From: Clostridiaceae bacterium
GTDB taxonomy: Bacteria; Bacillota; Clostridia; Oscillospirales; Acutalibacteraceae
Assembly: GCA_016296885.1 (NCBI GenBank)
Contig: JAEDHT010000016.1
Span: 1-38,768, forward strand
Direction: 5' to 3'
DNA: 38,768 bases
The position numbers and the translations under genes were made by a program. Under the pieces are notes generated by a model. The model saw nothing but the letters and a program-made list of their open reading frames with translations. It was not told where the DNA came from and did no database searches. Of the stretch, positions 25,488-32,800 are shown in pieces. Numbering within the stretch: position 1 is the stretch's first letter; each line of letters begins with the position of its first letter.

Positions 25488-25715
25488 GTGGACAAGAATT
25501 TAATTATTGTAGGTTCAATTACCTACGCTATGAAAAGCAAAGAAATTTTATCTTCCAATGGAATTTTATCATATATAGAAAAAATTACCGATAGCATACC
25601 GGATGCAGGATGCGGATATGCTCTCAATGTACCCCATGATTTTGATTCCGCTTACAATATACTGAAAAAAAGCGGAATGAAAATAAGAAGTGTGCGTAGG
25701 GGGAGGAGACCGTGA
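25488..25715 (+). CDS. DUF3343 small protein, putative Se/S carrier
   Basis: This 75-residue protein matches DUF3343, whose members resemble the TusA/YedF group and are proposed sulfur or selenium carriers. The conserved cysteine is in DAGCGYALNV, the probable carrier residue. It starts with GTG at 25488 behind GAGGTG; the overlapping ATG at 25486 is out of frame and stops after five codons. Its TGA overlaps the GTG of the next gene (GTGA), so the two are translationally coupled. Families of this type accompany selenium-dependent molybdenum hydroxylases such as purine hydroxylase, consistent with the purine cluster alongside. Function remains unproven. Confidence 0.82.
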   Translation: MDKNLIIVGSITYAMKSKEILSSNGILSYIEKITDSIPDAGCGYALNVPHDFDSAYNILKKSGMKIRSVRRGRRP

Positions 25716-26869
25716 TATATCTTGATAATGGTGCAACCACCTATCCAAAACCGCAGAATGTGTTACTATCGGTAAATCGAGCACTGAGAGAATATGGTGC
25801 AAATCCCGGCAGAAGTGGTCATGCTATGTCTTTAAAAGCCGCAGAAGAAATATTTAATTGTAGAAAATCTGTGGCATCACTCTTTAATGTGCAAAATATT
25901 GAAAATATAATTTTCACATTAAACTGCACATCAGCTTGCAACACTGTGCTAAAAGGAACATTAAAAAAAGGCGACCATGTGGTGGTATCTTGCTTAGAAC
26001 ACAACGCTGTGATGCGCCCGCTAAACGAACTGACAAAAAAGGGAATATCATACACAGTCGCAAATTTTAAAGATACAGATGATGAGTCAATAATAGACGC
26101 TTTTAGACAGGCTATCACCGGCAAAACAAAGCTTATCGTATGCGTTCATGTGTCTAATGTGTGGGGCATACGTATGCCAATCGAAAGACTGACAGCTCTG
26201 GCCCATATATATGGCATAGATATCATGGTGGATGCAGCACAATCCGCCGGTATGCTACCTATAGATGTTACTGCCAATGAGATAGACTATCTGTGCACTG
26301 CCGGTCACAAGGGTTTATATGGCCCGATGGGCACCGGTGTGATGATAATAGCTGACCCTGACAAAGTAGAATCGTTGACTCAGGGTGGCACCGGAAGCTC
26401 TTCCCTATCTATTGAGCAACCCTCAAATCCTCCGGACAAATTTGAAAGTGGCACACCAAACCTGTCAGGCATAGTTGGCTTAAAATCCGGTATAGAATTT
26501 GTAAAAAATCGTGGTGTTAACAATATATTGCAAAGAGAAACCTTTCTCGCACAGAGATTGTATGACAAGCTAAAAAATGTCGAGGGAGTGAATCTATACA
26601 CGCCAAGACCAGACGGCGAGAAGCATCTGCCTGTGCTCTCGTTCAACCTATTTGACAAAGGAAGCGAGGAGGTCTCCTCTCTATTGGGTCAAAATGGAAT
26701 TTACACACGAGGAGGATTGCACTGTGCACCGGCAGCTCATATTTATATGGGCACTGAGGATAAAGGCACTGTGAGGATAGTGCCTTCTGCTTTTACAACA
26801 AGGGAAGATATAGATAAAACTGCCTTTATCATCAATAAGCTGTCTTACAAAATAAAAAGGAATATGTAA
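25712..26869 (+). CDS. Cysteine desulfurase-like class V aminotransferase (EF2568 type)
   Basis: This 385-residue PLP enzyme is of class V. The N-terminus begins at once with IYLDNGATTYPKP, shorter than IscS or SufS, as in the EF2568-type desulfurase clade. The PLP lysine is in CTAGHKGLYGPMGTG, and the persulfide/selenide cysteine is in TRGGLHCAPAAHIYMG. It should pull sulfur or selenium from cysteine or selenocysteine and hand it to the DUF3343 protein. That clade was tied by comparative genomics to selenium-dependent molybdenum hydroxylases. The start is GTG with a strong GGGGGAGGAG SD, overlapping the previous stop by four bases. A terminator follows. Confidence 0.87.
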   Translation: MIYLDNGATTYPKPQNVLLSVNRALREYGANPGRSGHAMSLKAAEEIFNCRKSVASLFNVQNIENIIFTLNCTSACNTVLKGTLKKGDHVVVSCLEHNAVMRPLNELTKKGISYTVANFKDTDDESIIDAFRQAITGKTKLIVCVHVSNVWGIRMPIERLTALAHIYGIDIMVDAAQSAGMLPIDVTANEIDYLCTAGHKGLYGPMGTGVMIIADPDKVESLTQGGTGSSSLSIEQPSNPPDKFESGTPNLSGIVGLKSGIEFVKNRGVNNILQRETFLAQRLYDKLKNVEGVNLYTPRPDGEKHLPVLSFNLFDKGSEEVSSLLGQNGIYTRGGLHCAPAAHIYMGTEDKGTVRIVPSAFTTREDIDKTAFIINKLSYKIKRNM

Positions 26870-26883
26870 AATTATTTTCTCAA

Positions 26884-26929
26884 AAAATAGGTTCTGCGTC
26901 CACCTTTGTGAAATCGCAGAACCTATTTT
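26884..26929. terminator. Bidirectional terminator between desulfurase and lipoprotein genes
   Basis: Arms 26884-26898 and 26915-26929 form a perfect 15-bp stem whose ends supply A-runs and T-runs on both strands; the loop is 16 bases. It serves two convergent genes. Confidence 0.92.
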
Positions 26930-26931
26930 CA

Positions 26932-27183
26932 TTAGCGGGATGTAGTGCCTCCACTCATTGAAGTAGTGTCACTATCTGTCATGGTGGCAGTATCAGTATC
27001 ACTTGCTGTATCAGTGTTATCACCGATTCCAAGGCTACTCTCTACATCGCTTACCATATCGCTTACCATTCCGCCGTTACTTCCTGTAGAAGAGTTATCC
27101 TGAATTTTTCCATCTTCACTGCTACATGCTGTAAAGCTAGCTAATGTAAGCACAATTGCTGTAAGGCATAATATTTTTTTCAT
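26932..27183 (-). CDS. Small Asp/Thr/Ser-rich lipoprotein
   Basis: This 83-residue protein has a classic export signal (MKKILCLTAIVLTLASFTAC) whose cysteine at position 20 is a probable lipidation site, although the -3 residue is Phe instead of the preferred Leu. The rest is low-complexity, rich in Asp, Thr and Ser (SDTDTATMTDSDTTS), with no recognisable domain. GGAG lies upstream of the ATG at 27181-27183. It diverges from the SpoVB-like gene. Function is unknown; it may be a short surface spacer or a degenerate lipoprotein. Confidence 0.72.
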   Translation of the reverse strand: MKKILCLTAIVLTLASFTACSSEDGKIQDNSSTGSNGGMVSDMVSDVESSLGIGDNTDTASDTDTATMTDSDTTSMSGGTTSR

Positions 27184-27344
27184 ATTTTCTTTTCACTCTC
27201 CGTAAAATTTAAATGAAATAATTAGTGGGTACGAAGCATAAACAATCAATGATAAAATTATTTTAACCATCTTTGTCAATGCTTCCTTGAAATATTATTT
27301 CACTATTATCGTAAATTATTTATCATTTATCGGAGATTTTTTAT

Positions 27345-28832
27345 ATGCTGAAAAAATTTGTAAAAAATACAATTATTCTCACATCAAGTGCCTTGTCTAT
27401 ACGTTTTTTAGGATTAACTTTTAAATCATATCTAGTGAGTTGCATAGGTGGTGAAGGAATAGGACTATATCAGCTTGTGCTTAGTGTTTTTATGCTGACT
27501 GCATCTGTATCCACGGCCGGTATCAGCCTTTGCGTGACAAGATTTGTGACCGAATATATCTCTGAGGGCAAAAAGGATATGGTAGCATCAGTTATCAGGC
27601 GATGTATTCTTGTAGCATTGGTAGTAAGCATTATTATTATGACATTAATGATATGCTTTTCTAAAGAAATAGCTGTTTATTTTTTGCATGACATTAGGTG
27701 CGTTTTATCTATCAAGATACTTGGAATATCATTACCATTTATGGCATTTTCTGCTTGTCTCAGAGGTTACTTTTACGCTGTACGGAAGGCGGCATTTGTG
27801 GCAGGCGAACAGCTTTTGGAACAGCTTGTAGAGATGGGCATTTTTATGCTTATTATCTCTATATTTGGAAAGCTAAGTATAGAATACTCGTGCGCCGCCA
27901 TAGCAGTGGGCACAGCCTGCGCCGAAATACTATCATGTATTTATGCTTTTATTGCTTATAAAATCAATCATATAGATATCAAGAAAAAAACAACCCTGCC
28001 AAAATCTTTTGTTAAGAAGTTTATGATGATTTTTTTACCGGTTACAGGTAGCTCTTTGCTACGCTCCGGGCTTTCTGCCATAGAAAACATTCTCATACCA
28101 AGGGGATTGCGTTTATATGGATGCGACTACAGCAAATCTCTGTCAGACTACGGCACAGTGACAGCGCTTGCAATGCCTGTCATAGCGTTTCCGTCCGTTT
28201 TGCTATACTCTGTGGCATCACTTATCATCCCGGAGATATCTGAAGCACATACAAAAAAACACCATCTCACTGTAAAATCACTTTGCAATCGTACATACGG
28301 TTTCACGTTCCTATTTGCTATCCCGATAACCTTTCTATTAATTGTATTTGGTAAAGAAATAGGTATGCTCTTCTACTCCAGTAGTGAAACAGGCGTTTTT
28401 ATAACCATGCTTGCTCCTATCGCCCCGCTAATGTATATAGATGCAGTAACTGATGGTATTCTGAAAGGACTTAATGAACAACTAAGCTATTTTAAATATA
28501 ATCTCATAGACAGCATTGTGAGAGTGGCTATGACATTTGTACTTGTGCCTAATTATGGAATTAAAGCAGTGGTAGTGGTTATTTATACAAGTGAATTGCT
28601 CAACACAACTCTAAGTGTAATGCGCCTGATAAAGATTACAAACCTGAGAATTGACATAAAGAATTATATAATTAAGCCTACTGTTACGTGCATCATCCTC
28701 TGTGTAATCATTAATATGTTAAAATCCGCTCATTTTGTAACAAGTTATCCTGTTTCTATGATAATGATATTATTATCGTTTATTGCTATTTATATATTTG
28801 TAAATAAAAACAAAATTAAAATTTTAAAATAA
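27345..28832 (+). CDS. SpoVB/MurJ-superfamily flippase (polysaccharide biosynthesis protein)
   Basis: This 495-residue, very hydrophobic protein should span the membrane about 12-14 times. The start (MLKKFVKNTIILTSSALSIR) and segments such as GGEGIGLYQL and PEISEAH fit the SpoVB branch of the MVF/MATE-like superfamily. Members flip lipid-linked cell-wall or cortex precursors; SpoVB supports cortex synthesis in spores. The ATG has CGGAGA upstream. The M23/SpoIIQ-like gene follows after 57 bases, which supports an envelope or sporulation role. Generic Wzx-type or MurJ function cannot be excluded. Confidence 0.82.
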   Translation: MLKKFVKNTIILTSSALSIRFLGLTFKSYLVSCIGGEGIGLYQLVLSVFMLTASVSTAGISLCVTRFVTEYISEGKKDMVASVIRRCILVALVVSIIIMTLMICFSKEIAVYFLHDIRCVLSIKILGISLPFMAFSACLRGYFYAVRKAAFVAGEQLLEQLVEMGIFMLIISIFGKLSIEYSCAAIAVGTACAEILSCIYAFIAYKINHIDIKKKTTLPKSFVKKFMMIFLPVTGSSLLRSGLSAIENILIPRGLRLYGCDYSKSLSDYGTVTALAMPVIAFPSVLLYSVASLIIPEISEAHTKKHHLTVKSLCNRTYGFTFLFAIPITFLLIVFGKEIGMLFYSSSETGVFITMLAPIAPLMYIDAVTDGILKGLNEQLSYFKYNLIDSIVRVAMTFVLVPNYGIKAVVVVIYTSELLNTTLSVMRLIKITNLRIDIKNYIIKPTVTCIILCVIINMLKSAHFVTSYPVSMIMILLSFIAIYIFVNKNKIKILK

Positions 28833-28842
28833 GGTTACAAAT

Positions 28843-28872
28843 GCATAAACTGTAAATCTGTAGTCAACAATA
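28843..28872 (+). promoter_or_regulatory. Candidate sigma-F/sigma-G promoter before the M23 gene
   Basis: GCATA (28843-28847), 15 bases, then GTCAACAATA (28863-28872) nearly match the sigma-F pattern GYWTA, about 16 bases, GGNNANAHTR. A start of transcription about seven bases downstream would fall at the SD itself, which weakens the case. Confidence 0.3.
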
Positions 28873-28889
28873 TTATCGGAGGTGCTGAT

Positions 28890-29723
28890 ATGTCCGATAA
28901 TATTAACAAAAGAAAAAACAGCAAATATAGCATGAACAAAAAATCAAAAAAATTTAATCGAGGATTCATTGTAGCTATGACTGTATGCCTCGTAGCGATT
29001 GGTGCTGCAAGCATAAGCACATACAGAAACATCAAAGACTACATTGACCCACCGGCAGACATTACGACAATATCATCAGACACAGAGAAAGCAAGTGATG
29101 ATATAAACGTGAACCAAAATCTTAATGGGATTTTAGATACCGACAGCGTAATTTCCCTACCACCGGTTGTAGTCGCAACAGATACTGACAGTGATAAGAT
29201 CATAGATCACACATCATCTGACACTGCACAAAATCATCATATTTCATTAAACGGTGGCACTGATACAGAAAGTGAATCTGATTTAGAATCTGAATCAGAT
29301 ACAGACACTATAATAAGTGAAACCTTCCTATATCCTGTAGGACATGATGTGATAAAAGAATATAGTGGCGACAGCCTGGTATATTCAGAGACAATGGATG
29401 ACTGGAGAGTTCACCTCGGCACAGACTTTTATGCAGAAAAGGGCACAAAGGTAAAGCCAATGACTAACGGGACTGTTACAAATGTTTATTCTGATGCCCT
29501 GCTTGGTGTTACAGTGGTTATAGATCATGGAAACTCTGTTTCGGCATATTACAGCGGTCTGGGCAGTACAGTGCTTGTAAATGTGGGAGATACCGTGTCT
29601 GCAAGCGATTATATCGGCTCTATCAACGTGGTTCCAAGCGAATCACTAGACAAGCCACATCTTCATCTTGCTGTAAGGGTAAATGAAGAATGGGTAAACC
29701 CGATGGAAATTATTCAACAATAA
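28890..29723 (+). CDS. SpoIIQ-like membrane-anchored M23 peptidase-domain protein
   Basis: This 277-residue protein has a basic N-terminus, one membrane helix (about 24-46), and an acidic low-complexity linker (TDTESESDLESESDTDT) before a C-terminal M23/LytM domain. The zinc motifs are complete: H175-x3-D179 in HLGTD and H257-x-H259 in PHLHLAV. This architecture matches SpoIIQ of clostridia, the forespore partner of SpoIIIAH in the engulfment channel. Bacillus SpoIIQ has lost zinc ligands, so this copy may be an active endopeptidase. GGAGGTG precedes the ATG. Vegetative M23 enzymes of the same layout exist, so the name is held back. A bidirectional terminator follows. Confidence 0.78.
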   Translation: MSDNINKRKNSKYSMNKKSKKFNRGFIVAMTVCLVAIGAASISTYRNIKDYIDPPADITTISSDTEKASDDINVNQNLNGILDTDSVISLPPVVVATDTDSDKIIDHTSSDTAQNHHISLNGGTDTESESDLESESDTDTIISETFLYPVGHDVIKEYSGDSLVYSETMDDWRVHLGTDFYAEKGTKVKPMTNGTVTNVYSDALLGVTVVIDHGNSVSAYYSGLGSTVLVNVGDTVSASDYIGSINVVPSESLDKPHLHLAVRVNEEWVNPMEIIQQ

Positions 29724-29772
29724 TCAAGCTTAATTCTCATATTTAGATATATCCTTCTGAAAATATAAATGT

Positions 29773-29814
29773 AAAACTCCGACTGTTCGCACCATAGGAA
29801 ACAGTCGGAGTTTT
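29773..29814. terminator. Bidirectional terminator, M23 gene / giant Ig protein
   Basis: Arms 29773-29787 and 29800-29814 are a perfect 15-bp stem (AAAACTCCGACTGTT and its complement) with a 12-base loop, ending in TTTT on both strands. It separates convergent transcription units. Confidence 0.93.
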
Positions 29815-29842
29815 ATCGTTTAATCTGATATCAAGATTTTAA

Positions 29843-32800
29843 TTATTTAGTTTTTTTCTTGTTTACAGCAGGTTTTGAGTTTTTCTTATCATTTCTTTTC
29901 TGAACAACTACAAAGGCAGTGATTGCAGCTACAACCACAGCTATTGCAATCAGCCATCCCCAGTTATTACTAAAGAATCTTCCTGCTTTATACATAAAGA
30001 TGGAGAATCCGTTTGATGATACGAAGACCTCTTGCTCACTTGTAGAAATATTTCCCGCAGCATCCACAGCCTCTACAGTAACCTTTTGGGTGGATGCACT
30101 TTCGTTGAGGGTAATTGTACCATTGTAGGTCTCACCTGGGTTTTCAGCATCCCATGATTCTACCACTTTACCATCAACATATACAGTTACCTTTGACAGT
30201 GAAATATCTGTAACATTGACAATAGCATCACGAGTAATGCTGTCATATGGTCCATCATTGATACCACTGATATCAACATTAGGTGCATTGGTATCCAGAC
30301 CATAAGCAATAAGCTGTGTGCCATATGCATTATCTTTGCTTGATGTCGTCTTGTTGGTTGTGTCTACAGATATTACTTCAATATCATAGAAACCATCATC
30401 GGTAAAGTTATCAGAAAGAATCTTATACTGATATTCATACCATTGACCGCCATTGTCCACAAGCTCTACTGTGTAATCTTCGCCATAAACAAGCTCAAAC
30501 TCTTGCAGAGTTGACTTATTTGTCATCTTAACTACAATTTGTTCGAGATCAATTGGGTCTGCATTAATTTCAGAGAATGTAATAACCTTAGAGGAATTAA
30601 CCCAGCTGCCCATCAAATCTTTAGACTGCTTGCTCACCTCATATGTGGAACCATCACGGTTTACAGAGAATACAATCTTTGTATTGTCATCTTCATCCGA
30701 AACTTGCTTTCTCAATATTTCAGTAACATTGCCTGCTATATCCTTTGCAACGCAAGTGAGTGTATAGATACCGTCGGCACCGGTTTTAATATTAGACCAA
30801 GTGTAACGTGTGCCGTTTGTAATCGGAATTGTAGCACTATATGGTACAGTGGACACATATTCAACCTTATCTCTGCATATGCCGGTGAGTGAAATATCTA
30901 CAGATTGCAGATTTACATCAGTAACATCAACAGAGAATGAAATAATACTATCAGTATATGCTTTTTTGTTCTCTATACCCTTTACAACAATCTTAGGCTT
31001 GTTAGCATCCACTGTGAAGAGGGATACATTGCCTGTGCCTGTATTACCAGCTTTATCGGTGTAGTTCATAGAGATTGAATAGTCACCGTCTGATGAGAAT
31101 GTAGCTGAAGCTGTATGAGTATTGCCTGAGCTTGTAAATCCTCCAAATCTTGGTGCTGTACCACTCTTAGCGCTTATATTGAGTGCATTTAGAGCTGCAT
31201 TTGCATCAAAATTAGCCTCTACCACTGTTACAGTAACTGTCTGTGCGGTGTTGTTGTATCTAGACACCTTGCTAAATGTGATAACCGGTGCAGTCTTATC
31301 TATAGTAAACTTAACAGAACTGCTCTTGCTTGATTTATTACCAACCATATCACGTGCATTGATTGAACATTCAAATGCGCCGTCATTAGCAAAGCTTGCA
31401 ACTCCGACAAATTTATTGTTATCCGGATTGTTTCTATCCCTTGTTAGTGACCATGATATCCTTGGTATGCTAACACCATTTGAAGATGAAATATTAGCTG
31501 ATACATATTTGTTTATGCTGGAAAGATCGAGATTTCTTTCTAGAACAGTGAATGTAACTGTCTTAGTGGAAGAATAGAATCCGCCGTTAGAACCATCAAA
31601 GCTGATTGACACCTTAGGAGCTGTTTTATCTATGCTGAACTTTAAGCTCTTAGAGGTTGTGTTTCCTGCATTATCCTTGAGTGTAAGCTTAACCACGATA
31701 TCATTAGAATTACTGGAAACCTTAATGTTCTTGCTCATTGCTGTTACAATGTTCATCTCAGAGCCATCTTTTTTCCATGTGGAATCAGATATTGAACCAT
31801 TGGTTACAGTGGTTGTATCGCTCATATTTTTAGATTTGTCATATGGAGCTTCCACGCTGTATGTTACAGACTTAATACCTGAGAATGTATCTTGAACAGT
31901 CAGCTTAATATTTACATCCTTATTATAGAGTCTGTTGCCTGAGGAATCTCTGTTATCTGTAGAATCTATAGAAAGCTTTACGCTGGATGTGCTGTTGTGC
32001 AATGCTTCGTTTTCTACAATAACACCATCAGGATGCACATTTGAACCCTTGTTGCCTACATTGTCCACTGCATAAGCATATATCTGACCTTTGAAGCCCT
32101 CTTTAACTGTAATTTTACCGGTGTGGCCCTTTATTTCGCCTGTCACCTTTTTGCCATCTACAGGAACTATCTCATAATAGATAGCCTTAACACCGGAATC
32201 CTTTGTGGAATCGCCTATGCCATCATTTGCAGAAATTTCTACAGTTGTGTCTGATCTAAAGAAGTAACCATAGTCTGTTACCTCTACCAGACCTGCTGTA
32301 GTACCATTTGAACTGGAGTTAGGTGTGAGCTTAAATCCGGATATTACAGGGGCTTTTCTATCAATATAGAATGTATAGCTTGATTCGCTCTTATTATCAG
32401 CTCCATCAGCTACCAAACCATTTATGATAAACTCGCCATCTGTGTCACGTGGAGCAACCTTGCTTGTATTGAACTTGTATGTTGCAAGCACAACAACACC
32501 ATTTTCCTTCTGGGTGTTTGAAATATAGCTTGCTGGTACATCCTTGTTATTTATCTGAACATAAGTACTGTCAAGCTTCAAGCCATAAGTACCCTTGTTC
32601 ATAAACTCTTCCGCAGTAGCTGTGAAATCAACATGGGAGTTGTACCAGTTCTTTCCGTCACCTCTATATACAGGTGCTGTGTCTGGTTCCAATCGTGTGA
32701 ACATAGCGTTGCAATCTGATGAAAGATGTATGCAGAAGTTAGCATATTTATTGGCATCAATCCAATATTTGTCGTAGTTAATTCCTTTATTAGCTATAAA

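Noticed and set aside
27184..27344. Divergent promoters between the lipoprotein and SpoVB-like genes
   Set aside because: TTGACA on the minus strand and TTGTCA/TTGAAA on the plus strand lack a good -10 at 16-18 bases, so none was listed.
29843..29990. LPxTG sortase signal at the end of the giant protein
   Set aside because: No LPxTG or close variant precedes the C-terminal helix; anchoring is by the helix alone.
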